From a bacterium (GTDB lineage: Bacteria; SZUA-182; DTGQ01), in contig JAILZY010000001.1 in NCBI GenBank assembly GCA_023512255.1, positions 1 to 64,000 of the forward strand: DNA of 64,000 bases. Direction: 5' to 3'. The position numbers and the translations under genes are program-made. Positions 1-9,178 of the stretch are shown here, one piece after another. How positions within the stretch are numbered: position 1 is the stretch's first letter; the number at the start of each line of letters is the position of its first letter. Below the pieces are notes generated by a model. The model saw nothing but the letters and a program-made list of their open reading frames with translations. It was not told the origin of the DNA and did not search any database.

Positions 1-81
1 TGATTTTACTGGATTTGCTATTAGAGGTAACTTTCTAAGGATGTCAAGGCGCTAAGAAATTTCTGCAAAAGTGTAGTTAAT

Positions 82-200
82 CTATACTTTAGCACTTTTT
101 CTCCGAACCCTCGATTTTACTGGGCTCGATTTTACTGGGTTTGGTATGAAAGATAACTTTCAAGAATTTCAGAGACGATCAAGCGGCTGACAATTCAAGA
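82..200. repeat. Repeat family R1, copy B (a partial copy A, lacking its left end, occupies 1-76)
   Basis: CTATACTTTAGCACTTTTTCTCCGAACCCTCGATTTTACTGGG...GGTATGAAAGATAACTTTCAAG; copy A ends TGCAAAAGTGTAG at 64-76. Confidence 0.75.
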
Positions 201-251
201 TCAGGCAGCTGGCAATTCGGCTGGACTTCTAAAAAACCGGGCAAGGAGGAC

Positions 252-3200
252 TTGCGGGTGATAATGGAGCGAAAAAAGAGAAAATCTTATCAGGTTGGGG
301 TGTTGATCTTCAACACCCTTTTGTGCCTTCTGATAAGTCTTGCCCCGCTACCCTTTTCATGGCCTGGATTCTGCCAGGAGCCGCCATCTGCCACATCCTC
401 TTATTATTACGCCACCGGCTCGGCTAAGGCTACTGCTATCTCAACCAAGGCTTTTGTCTCTCAACCGTCTTTATCCCAAGATATTGATGATGACGGAATC
501 GAAGATCTAAATGACAATTGCCCTCAGTTATATAACCCTGATCAGGGAGATGCTGACAGTGACGGTGTGGGGGATATGTGCGACAACTGCCTGCTTGTGC
601 CCAATCAAGATCAGGCCGATGAGAATGCAAACGATATCGGTGATGCCTGCGAAGAGTGTACTGATGCAGATTATGATTCGGTCTGTGACTGGGCAGACAA
701 CTGCCCCTATGTGCCTAACCCCGATCAAATAGATTGGGATGAGGACGGCCGGGGAGATACCTGCGATACCCCCCCCGACCTGCTCTGTCCTGATAATCTT
801 ACCACAGAGGCTGAGCACCCTTTGGGAACATCGGCCACTGACGAGGAAATAGCTCATTTTCTCACCTCGGTGAAGGTCTTTGGCCAGCCGGGCACTACCC
901 TAACTAACGATGCCCCAGCGGTGTTTAGAATCGGAACCACGACCGTAACCTTTACGGCCACTGATCCCGAAGGTGGGGTAGCAACCTGCCAGGCTCAGGT
1001 TACGGTTCAAGATACCCAGCCACCTCGGATAACCTGTCCTGAAAATATCACGGTCGAGGCCATGTCGCCTGAAGGGACTCCGGCTACAGACCCGCAGATT
1101 CAGGCCTTTTTGAGCGCTGTCTCGGCGGTCGATGCTACAGATGGCGTATTGATCGAGCTTGCCTCATCCATAGAGGTTTTCCCTCTGGGAACAACTACGG
1201 TAACCTTTATAGCCAGGGATGATTACGGCCATGAATCATCCTGTGAGGCGATGGTGATTGTCCAGGATACCACGCCCCCTGTGCTTACCTTACCTCATGG
1301 TATCACCGTGGAGCAAGAGCAGCCAGATGGTACACCTGCCACCAGCGCTCAAATAGCCGCTTTCCTGGCGCAAGCCTCGGCCACCGACCTGGTTGATCCC
1401 GAAGTCTCAGTCCGCGTGGGTTCTATACCGCAGGTCTTTCCCCCGGGCACAACCACCGTTACCTTTACGGCTACCGACCGCTCAGGCAATACAGCCACAG
1501 GCTGGTCTACGGTTGAGGTAGCTCCAGCCTCTCCACAGCCTCCCACAGCTCCTACTATGGTCTGGTCTGGTGAGGTAACCATTGACCGCGATCTGACCAT
1601 TCCTGAAAATGAATACCTAGAGATTAAACCAGGAAGCCTGATCTGCTGCCTTGGCAATTTCAGTCTGGTCATCCGCGGCCCCTTATATGCGGTCGGCACA
1701 GCTGAGAGCCCGATCCTGTTTACCGCCGCATCTAGAGAAGGCTGGCGAGGATTGACTGTCAGCTCTTCAAAAACCTCTATCCGCTACTGCCACCTCGAAA
1801 AGGTGATGGCCCAAGGGGAGGCAGCTTTGACTATTCAAAACGCTGCTCCGCAAGAGGTGAGCGATAACCTCTTGCGGCATAACAGCATCGGCCTGCTGCT
1901 CCAAAACAGCGGCGGAAGATATGAGCACAATACCCTGATAGAAAATAGCCTGGCCGCTATCTGGATTGATAATCCCGCACCTTCGGCCCCGCTGATCCTC
2001 AAGCATAATCTAATCGCCAAAAACGAACTCGGTCTGATAATTGTTAATACGGACCAAAATATTACCCTGAGCGAGAATAACTTCCAAACCCAGGCAGCCT
2101 ATCACCTAAAAAACCTCTCGGCCACAAGTCTGTCAGCCACATACAACTGGTGGGGTCAAGCCTCTCCCCTTCTTCAGGCTGATTCTGATCCAGTGGTCAG
2201 AATTGGCAAGCTGATCTACGACCGAGAGGATAATCCCCAGTGCGGCCAGGTAGCCTACACACCCTTCCTGCTGCGGCCACACCACGAGGCGCCGATACCG
2301 TATGTGTCCGGCATTCGCTTTTTGCCTACCGAATCAAGCACTACCATAGAATGGGATGAGCTGCCTCTGCCGGATATTCAAGGCTATCGGATCTATGTTC
2401 AGGAGGAGAGCGGGATAAAAGAGCCGACCACAGCAGTCGATGAGGCAGGCTTTCGGCTAATTAAGCAAGTTGAGAAGAATACCTCGGCTCTCCTCGACAA
2501 CTTTTCTCCAACCAACCAGTATGCCGTAGTTGCCTACGATCAGGATGGAAACGAGGGCCGCTACTCGATCCCGCCCAAGACTCCGACTGGCTTTTCCGTG
2601 CTCTCTCTAGGCGGCGGAATCAAGATTCTCTTTGATCCTGCCAAGGAAAATGTCTTAGGCTACTGGCTCTTTTTCGGTACCTTAAAAGATAGACTCGGAC
2701 CGGGGCTAAATCCCCTGACCTGCCGAAAAATGTTCATAGCCGCCGGACAAAGTTCCTCACTTACCCTGGCTTATGACATCACCTGGTATCTCTCCCTGAC
2801 GGCCTGCGATTGGCTGGCCAATATGAGTCTGCCTACACCGCTCTTGAGCTTTACCCATACTCCAGCAGGGATCTTAAGTTTTCAAAAAAATCTGGACTCA
2901 GCCAGCGCCGACACTTACTTCCGCTACCAGATGATTTCTATCCCCTTGCAGCCACTAGATAGGGAGATAAGCCATCTTTTTACTCAAGAATTGGGGCAGT
3001 ATGATCCAACCTCATGGAGACTATTTCGCTACGATCCTGACCGAAAAACATATCTGGAATTTCCAGATATCTCAACCCTGTCTACTGGCGAATCGGTCTG
3101 GATTATCAGCCGAAAGAGAAAAATCATTACTTTCTACGGCCAGGCCACCTCAACCGAAGAAAATTACCGCATCCCGCTAAAACCAGGCTGGAATCAGATC

Positions 3201-5057
3201 GGCAATCCCTTTCACTTTCCCGTTGGATGGGAAGATGTTTACCGGCTAAATTCCGGGATTGTTGACCCAAGGCTTTACCAGTATCAGGGACTGCCATCTT
3301 CCCCATATATCCAGGCCGGTCAACTGATGCCTGGCGAAGGCTATTGGGTCAAAAACATTCTGGACCGTGAAGCTGATCTTCTCATACCTCCAATCTCGCA
3401 AAAATTGCCCGTATCCTCAGCAAGACTCAAGGGATTATCATTATCATCTTCCTCCTCACCATCATCATCGCCCAAGCAGGCTGATCAGCACGATCTTCCT
3501 CCCCCACCGCCGCAAGAGCTCGATCAGGGAGCCAGCAGCAGATCGGGGGCTCTTGCCGGATCATGTTTTCTGGCTTTCTGCAACAATCCCTCTACAGCCA
3601 AACTACCCCATGCTGCTGGGGATTATCCACACGGTAAGGTGGCCAGAGTTTTTGACTGGCTCTCTTTCTGGCTCTATTCCTGGATCATTCCCGTGCTCGG
3701 CAGCTATCTCAGTCTTGCCCTACTCCTTAGTCTTTATGGCCTTGGTCTTTTAATCATCTTTGGTCCGCTTCTTTTCCTAGTCAGACGAATGCAGCTCTTT
3801 TATTCACCTGAGCCTACTCTGAGGCCGCCCGTCGAGCTCCTGGCCAGATTGCGCACTCACCCTAAGATCATGCTTTTCATCTGCTTCCTCCTGACCTTCT
3901 TCGCCCTCCCCTTGTGGGCAGAAGCGGCAGAGAAAATCAATGATCATATCTATGACCCTATCCAGCAGGGAATCCGCAAATTAAAGGATCAGCAGTATAA
4001 AGAGGCATCCGCACTGTTTCTCGAAGCTATAAAAACGACCCCCTCTGAGCCGAAAGCCCATCTTTACCTAGCCCTGGCCTATTATCAGCAAAACATGCTG
4101 GATGAGGCCCAGCAAGAGATCAGCAAGGCCCTTTCCCTGGGGCTCAATTCAGAATATGGTGAGCTGGCCAGAAAGTATCAGGCTCTGATCGAGCAGAAGA
4201 AAAAAAAGCTCTTTTTATCGCTTTCTGCCTCGATCCAGTATGACGACAACATTCTTTTGACTCCCTACTCATCTGAGGCAGAGCCGATTGATCGGACGGA
4301 TTGGAAGAACATCTTTGTCCTAACCACAAGAGCTCGTCCTTTTTCAGGCAAACAAAAGATTTTTCTACTCGCCGGATATGATTTTTATCAAAGTCTGAAT
4401 CATGAGTATCGCACTTACAATATCCAGGGTCATATTGGCAGTATCACCGCAGGATACCAAAAAGCAGCCTGGCGGCTGGAGTGCAACTTCGGGATGAATT
4501 ATTTCTTTTTGGATAGCCGCGATTATCTAAAGGGGCAGGAGGCTACTGCCTCTTGCGTCTTTGAGCAAAGCGCAACCAGGCAGAGAGAACTTTCTTTTGG
4601 CTGGCAAGGGAAAACCTTTTTCGACCAGAAGATAGAAGATACGGTAAGGTACCTGTGCGGAATCGGCGAAATTTTCTCTTCCCAAGACCGCAGAAAGCAG
4701 CTTCGGCTAGGCTATGGCTATAGCCGGGAGAGGGCAGAGCCGACCTGTCTTTCCTTTCAAGAGCATGAGCTTTCAGCCATCTGGCGCCGCGACCCCTTCC
4801 TCTACCAAACTCAACTAATCCTCAAGGGCAGCTACACCATTAGAGATTATCTTCATCCCGATCCTGAGTATGGCTGGCGAGAGCGTGAGGATGACCGAAG
4901 GACAGTCAGCGCCGCGGTGCTAAAAAAGCTTAGCCGAGGATTCAACCTTAGCCTGCAATACAGCAAGACCGTCAACCACTCCAATCTCAATCACCAGGGA
5001 TTGGATAAACGCTACCGGCGAAATCTATACACTGCCGGCATTATCAAACATTTTTAA
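252..5057 (+). CDS. Large secreted/envelope protein: TSP type-3 repeats, HYR domains, beta-helix and FN3-like regions, TM segments, TPR, C-terminal outer-membrane beta-barrel
   Basis: ORF 1601 aa; DxDxDGxxDxxDNCP repeats; three HYR-like repeats (PENITVEAxSPEGTPATD...GTTTVTF); TPR region and C-terminus ending in F. TTG start at 252 or ATG at 264, behind AAGGAGG. Confidence 0.75.
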   Translation: MRVIMERKKRKSYQVGVLIFNTLLCLLISLAPLPFSWPGFCQEPPSATSSYYYATGSAKATAISTKAFVSQPSLSQDIDDDGIEDLNDNCPQLYNPDQGDADSDGVGDMCDNCLLVPNQDQADENANDIGDACEECTDADYDSVCDWADNCPYVPNPDQIDWDEDGRGDTCDTPPDLLCPDNLTTEAEHPLGTSATDEEIAHFLTSVKVFGQPGTTLTNDAPAVFRIGTTTVTFTATDPEGGVATCQAQVTVQDTQPPRITCPENITVEAMSPEGTPATDPQIQAFLSAVSAVDATDGVLIELASSIEVFPLGTTTVTFIARDDYGHESSCEAMVIVQDTTPPVLTLPHGITVEQEQPDGTPATSAQIAAFLAQASATDLVDPEVSVRVGSIPQVFPPGTTTVTFTATDRSGNTATGWSTVEVAPASPQPPTAPTMVWSGEVTIDRDLTIPENEYLEIKPGSLICCLGNFSLVIRGPLYAVGTAESPILFTAASREGWRGLTVSSSKTSIRYCHLEKVMAQGEAALTIQNAAPQEVSDNLLRHNSIGLLLQNSGGRYEHNTLIENSLAAIWIDNPAPSAPLILKHNLIAKNELGLIIVNTDQNITLSENNFQTQAAYHLKNLSATSLSATYNWWGQASPLLQADSDPVVRIGKLIYDREDNPQCGQVAYTPFLLRPHHEAPIPYVSGIRFLPTESSTTIEWDELPLPDIQGYRIYVQEESGIKEPTTAVDEAGFRLIKQVEKNTSALLDNFSPTNQYAVVAYDQDGNEGRYSIPPKTPTGFSVLSLGGGIKILFDPAKENVLGYWLFFGTLKDRLGPGLNPLTCRKMFIAAGQSSSLTLAYDITWYLSLTACDWLANMSLPTPLLSFTHTPAGILSFQKNLDSASADTYFRYQMISIPLQPLDREISHLFTQELGQYDPTSWRLFRYDPDRKTYLEFPDISTLSTGESVWIISRKRKIITFYGQATSTEENYRIPLKPGWNQIGNPFHFPVGWEDVYRLNSGIVDPRLYQYQGLPSSPYIQAGQLMPGEGYWVKNILDREADLLIPPISQKLPVSSARLKGLSLSSSSSPSSSPKQADQHDLPPPPPQELDQGASSRSGALAGSCFLAFCNNPSTAKLPHAAGDYPHGKVARVFDWLSFWLYSWIIPVLGSYLSLALLLSLYGLGLLIIFGPLLFLVRRMQLFYSPEPTLRPPVELLARLRTHPKIMLFICFLLTFFALPLWAEAAEKINDHIYDPIQQGIRKLKDQQYKEASALFLEAIKTTPSEPKAHLYLALAYYQQNMLDEAQQEISKALSLGLNSEYGELARKYQALIEQKKKKLFLSLSASIQYDDNILLTPYSSEAEPIDRTDWKNIFVLTTRARPFSGKQKIFLLAGYDFYQSLNHEYRTYNIQGHIGSITAGYQKAAWRLECNFGMNYFFLDSRDYLKGQEATASCVFEQSATRQRELSFGWQGKTFFDQKIEDTVRYLCGIGEIFSSQDRRKQLRLGYGYSRERAEPTCLSFQEHELSAIWRRDPFLYQTQLILKGSYTIRDYLHPDPEYGWREREDDRRTVSAAVLKKLSRGFNLSLQYSKTVNHSNLNHQGLDKRYRRNLYTAGIIKHF

Positions 5058-5080
5058 CCGCTATCAAAGGAGATCTGGCC

Positions 5081-6217
5081 ATGGCTGAATGCTCACCAAG
5101 CAGCACCCACCGCAATAATATTACATGGTGGGTGGCTTGCTTTCTGGCGGCTGCTTTCTCGGCCACTCTCGCTCCCACCCTGCAAGCTGCATCTATTCCG
5201 GTTGGGACCATAGACCTGATCGAGGGAGTAGCCTTCGTCCGGCATGAGCCTAAGCGGTCATTGGTCAGGATCAGGGCAAAAGATAAGGTTTATCCCCATG
5301 ATGAGATTACCACGACTAGCGGATCAAAGCTCAAGATAACCTTTATCAACCGCTCGATCATTCACCTTGGTCCAGACTCTCATCTGATTATCGAATCGTT
5401 TTTGTATGCACCGCAAAAATCCTTGAGCCAATCCTTCTTTAAGCTGCCGGTCGGCAGACTTAGAGCTGTGGTTGAAAAACTCAGCAGTCCTGACTCTAAA
5501 TTTGAGATAGAAACCAAGACCGCAGTCGCTGGTGTGGTGGGCACCAAGGAGTTGATCATTGCTGGATCAGATCCCGAAACCAATCAGTATATCACTCAGA
5601 CGGTGTGCGAGGAAGGACGGATTGCGGTCCGAAGCAGTGATCAAAAAATTCAGGGAGAAGTAATCCTGAATCCTCTGGAGCAGTCATTTACCAGGGAAAG
5701 CGAGGCTCCAAGTGAGAAGATGAAAATTACTGCCGAGCAACTCGAAGAGCTGATCCAGGAAATAACAATTATTGCCGGGGGAAACAGCTCAAGCCGAGCT
5801 GAGGAGCCGGCGAAAAAAGAGGATAAAAAGAAAGAGGACAAGGCTGAAGAAAAAAGCAGCCTTGGGGAGAACAAAAGGAGAGAGCCTGCTATCAAAGTAT
5901 TACTCCCCCCAATCAGCCAGCAAAAAAATTCTCCATCATTAGATTTGCCTGGCAGACGAATACCACCTCCTGAAACGAATCCTGAAACGAATAATGATCA
6001 TCCTCTTCCTCACGGTATCCTGGAGGGAGGTGCCGAAACAGTTGGAATTGAGGCCATAAGAGCAACAGCCGCAGATGATCCAGGAGTGATCGATGGAGAG
6101 ACAGGAGAAATCGCTCCCCTGTCTCATGAAACCATCGAGAAAATCATTCCTGAGATTGAAGAAAAACTTCACCAGAAACTCAAAGAGCTTCCCGGGCCAC
6201 CACCGCCGCCGCAGTAA
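5081..6217 (+). CDS. FecR-domain protein with signal peptide
   Basis: IPVGTIDLIEGVAFVRHEPKRSLVRIRAKDKVYPHDEITTTSGSKLKITFINRSIIHLGPDS is FecR-like. Confidence 0.75.
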   Translation: MAECSPSSTHRNNITWWVACFLAAAFSATLAPTLQAASIPVGTIDLIEGVAFVRHEPKRSLVRIRAKDKVYPHDEITTTSGSKLKITFINRSIIHLGPDSHLIIESFLYAPQKSLSQSFFKLPVGRLRAVVEKLSSPDSKFEIETKTAVAGVVGTKELIIAGSDPETNQYITQTVCEEGRIAVRSSDQKIQGEVILNPLEQSFTRESEAPSEKMKITAEQLEELIQEITIIAGGNSSSRAEEPAKKEDKKKEDKAEEKSSLGENKRREPAIKVLLPPISQQKNSPSLDLPGRRIPPPETNPETNNDHPLPHGILEGGAETVGIEAIRATAADDPGVIDGETGEIAPLSHETIEKIIPEIEEKLHQKLKELPGPPPPPQ

Positions 6218-6223
6218 TAAGGA

Positions 6224-6883
6224 TTATAAAAGAGTCAGGTTAAATATTCCCTTGTCAACTAATATTCCGCCAAAACCGATATTTACCGTGTAGGTCCCGG
6301 TGATGGTGGTTGGTGAGGTGAGAATGCAGCTTAAGACAACCGCATATCCTCCGGGTAAAGTTCCACTTACCTCGAAAGTTGAAGTAGTCGGCAGCACACC
6401 TCTCACATCAAATAAAGTAGAGGTATAGCGGCTTCCCTGAAGGATAGCCGTACCACTAATCGATTGCAAGAGAGGATTTTCAATCAGGTCCAAGGTCATC
6501 GGTCCTGAATGGTACAAGATAATAAAGGCTATGAAGGTACTCTGCCAGGTACCGACCCAGGTTCCGGCCTGAGCAGCGGTGCGGATTAGCGGAGCAGACA
6601 CCGCTGTAGGCACAGGGATAGCCGCAGATAGCGGAGAAGTCATCAGGATCAGCGGATTGATCGCCGGAAAGGATACCAAAGGCAAGGGGAAAGGATAATA
6701 AGCTGGCAGCAAACTAGGAGAAAAAAGTAATGGATTCAGCCCCTCGGTAAAGCCAAAAACCGGAACCGCAGGCAGAGGCGGGTAAAGATACTGTGCCTCA
6801 CTGCGTGAGGTCCAAGCTATTGAGATAATGATGAAAATTATGGATAAGACAATATTTAGTTCTCTTCTCTTGATGCTGTTCAT
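6224..6883 (-). CDS. Hypothetical secreted protein
   Basis: ORF with N-terminal signal peptide-like segment (IVLSIIFIIISIAWTSRSEAQ); no recognised family. Confidence 0.55.
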   Translation of the reverse strand: MNSIKRRELNIVLSIIFIIISIAWTSRSEAQYLYPPLPAVPVFGFTEGLNPLLFSPSLLPAYYPFPLPLVSFPAINPLILMTSPLSAAIPVPTAVSAPLIRTAAQAGTWVGTWQSTFIAFIILYHSGPMTLDLIENPLLQSISGTAILQGSRYTSTLFDVRGVLPTTSTFEVSGTLPGGYAVVLSCILTSPTTITGTYTVNIGFGGILVDKGIFNLTLL

Positions 6884-7329
6884 AGTTGAAAAACCTACCT
6901 GTTTCTGATTTAAAAATGATAACGATTTAAATGATAACGGATATTACGGGTACAATACTGCTTTTTGACTAAAAATGGGAGATAAATAGCATCCTTCGGT
7001 GGGCTTCTGCTTAACTTAGTCTGATTGTTTTTCCTGTTCCCTGAATAATAGGATAGGGGTTCCATAACTGCAAGCTATTTTCCCTGGCATCTGACCAGTA
7101 AAAAAGGGAGTTATTATTCTCTATGGCTGGGGGTGACAAGTATAAATTCCCTTATTTCAATAGAGGCAGACAGAAACAGGTCAATGTTCGTCGAAATGGC
7201 ACTGGTGAATAGTCACTTAAGGATGAGTAGGGAATTTAGGATTAGGAAACAATCTTTTTTATATATTTTAATATATAATGACCAAAAGAGGCAAGACCAA
7301 ACACTGATTTTTGGAAGGAACCCTTATTC

Positions 7330-7460
7330 TTTGGAAGGAACCCTTTTGAAAAAGGGTTCCTTCCAAACCATCCTCCTAAAACTTTAATTAATATTAATTA
7401 AAGTTTTAGGAAAAGGGTTACAAGGGGAAAACCCTTACTCGATAAGGGTTTTCCCTTTTA
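7330..7460. repeat. Cluster of three hairpins/palindromes upstream of purA (repeat family R3)
   Basis: 7330-7367 stem TTTGGAAGGAACCCTTTT-GA-AAAAGGGTTCCTTCCAAA; 7374-7411 perfect palindrome TCCTAAAACTTTAATTAA-TA-TTAATTAAAGTTTTAGGA; about 7422-7458 AAGGGGAAAACCCTTA...TAAGGGTTTTCCCTT. Confidence 0.85.
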
Positions 7461-7489
7461 AATAAATATCGCTAAAGCTTCAAAAATTT

Positions 7490-7518
7490 TTGACAAACAT
7501 CTAAAAAGATGATATAGA
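7490..7518 (+). promoter_or_regulatory. Sigma-70 type promoter for purA
   Basis: TTGACA-N17-TATAGA upstream of purA. Confidence 0.6.
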
Positions 7519-7593
7519 TAAAAGGTTTTGGCTTATATTTAGCTATCCTGGGTAGAAATTTGATTGAACTATTAATTTTTTGGTGGAGCGAAA

Positions 7594-8913
7594 ATGGCTA
7601 ATATTATTATCGTAGGAGCTCAATGGGGTGATGAGGGTAAGGGGAAAATAGTTGATATTCTCTCCCGCTATGCGGATATTATCGCTCGGTTTCAGGGAGG
7701 CCATAATGCCGGGCATACCGTTCACTTCAATAATAAGCAATACATCTTACATGCCATCCCTACCGGTATCCTCCATCCCCATAAGATGTGTATCATTGGA
7801 AACGGGGTAGTAATAGATCCAGCCGCTTTGATTCAGGAGATTGAGGAACTGACTAGCCAGGGGGTGGAAATCAGTGAGAAGAATCTGCGCATAAGCAAGC
7901 GGGCCCATCTGATCATGCCGTATCATAAAACCCTTGACCTGATGAGAGAGGAAAAAAAGGGAGAAGGTAAGATTGGGACCACAGGCCGGGGAATTGGACC
8001 AGCCTATGAGAATAAAGTGGCCAGAACAGGATTACACATCGCAGATCTGCTCTTTGAAGAACCCTTGCGACAGGGGCTTTCCAGCAATCTTCAGGAAAAA
8101 AATTTCCTGCTAGAGAAATTTTTCCAAACCTCGGGGCTATCTCTCGATGAGCTTCTCGATCAGTACAAAAGCTATGGTGATCGACTGAAAGGCTATCTCA
8201 GCGATACTTCGATAATTATAAATCAAGCTATCTATGAGGGGAAAAACATTATCTGCGAGGGAGCCCAGGGCACAATGCTGGATATAGATCATGGTACCTA
8301 TCCATTCGTTACCTCATCAAATTGTGTTTCCGCTCAAGCCTGCATAGGCTTAGGGTTTGGGCCGCAATTCATTGACGGCATTGTGGGGGTGGTCAAAGCT
8401 TATACTACCCGAGTCGGAAATGGCCCCTTCCCTACGGAGATCAAAGATGAGATCGGTGAAAAAATCCGCAAGGCAGGCAGAGAATATGGCGCAACTACCG
8501 GCAGACCTAGAAGATGCGGCTGGCTCGACGTCGTTGTTCTTCGCCATGCGGCTCGAGTCAATGGATTGCAGACCATTGCCTTAACCAAACTGGATGTTTT
8601 AGACAGTCTGCAATCTCTAAAAATCTGCACTGCCTATCGGCGGAAAGGGCAAATTTTCCGGGAATTCCCTCCCGAGCTCCACATCCTTCAAGAGTGCACC
8701 CCTGTGTATGAAGAAATAGACGGCTGGCAGCAGACAACTCATGGTATCCAATGCTATGAACATCTCCCCCAAAAAGCCAAAAACTACATCGACCGGATCC
8801 GTGATCTTTTGAATATTGATATTTCAATGATTTCTACTGGCTATGAACGGGAGAAGACTATATTCATTAAAAACTCTTTGTTGGACCGCTGGCTAGGGAT
8901 AGGTGCTGATTAA
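7594..8913 (+). CDS. purA: Adenylosuccinate synthetase
   Basis: Starts MANIIIVGAQWGDEGKGKIVDIL; full-length match to the PurA family by recognition. Confidence 0.97.
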   Translation: MANIIIVGAQWGDEGKGKIVDILSRYADIIARFQGGHNAGHTVHFNNKQYILHAIPTGILHPHKMCIIGNGVVIDPAALIQEIEELTSQGVEISEKNLRISKRAHLIMPYHKTLDLMREEKKGEGKIGTTGRGIGPAYENKVARTGLHIADLLFEEPLRQGLSSNLQEKNFLLEKFFQTSGLSLDELLDQYKSYGDRLKGYLSDTSIIINQAIYEGKNIICEGAQGTMLDIDHGTYPFVTSSNCVSAQACIGLGFGPQFIDGIVGVVKAYTTRVGNGPFPTEIKDEIGEKIRKAGREYGATTGRPRRCGWLDVVVLRHAARVNGLQTIALTKLDVLDSLQSLKICTAYRRKGQIFREFPPELHILQECTPVYEEIDGWQQTTHGIQCYEHLPQKAKNYIDRIRDLLNIDISMISTGYEREKTIFIKNSLLDRWLGIGAD

Positions 8914-8945
8914 AAAATGTTTCTATTTTTTTGAGGAATGGATAA

Positions 8946-8974
8946 TTGACAACTGAAGCAAAATCTATTATAAT
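8946..8974 (+). promoter_or_regulatory. Perfect-consensus sigma-70 promoter for tRNA-Lys
   Basis: TTGACA-N17-TATAAT. Confidence 0.75.
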
Positions 8975-9025
8975 TGCTGCACTTTTGTGTTTTGGATAGC
9001 AATGGTTCTAAAAAACAAAAAGATC

Positions 9026-9098
9026 GGGCCGTTAGCTCAGTCGGCAGAGCATCTGCCTTTTAAGCAGAGGGTCGCTGGTTCGAATCCAGCACGGCTCA
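9026..9098 (+). tRNA. tRNA-Lys(TTT)
   Basis: Cloverleaf GGGCCGT...GTTAGCTCAGTCGGCAGAGC...CTTTTAA...GGTTCGAATCC...ACGGCTCA; anticodon TTT. Confidence 0.95.
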
Positions 9099-9110
9099 CT
9101 AAAGAAAATC

Positions 9111-9150
9111 AAGGGGTTACCGATTAAGAATCTGTAACCCCTTATCTCTT
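9111..9150 (+). terminator. Probable terminator after tRNA-Lys
   Basis: 10-bp stem AAGGGGTTAC/GTAACCCCTT followed by ATCTCTTT. Confidence 0.6.
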
Positions 9151-9178
9151 TAAAACCAATCAATTACAGCGACAGACG

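Noticed and set aside
7069-7084. Possible sigma-54 element GGGAAAATAGCTTGCA upstream of 6224..6883
   Set aside because: Only GG/GC spacing and TTGCA match; lacks the TGGCAY part and there is no TATGAA palindrome upstream.
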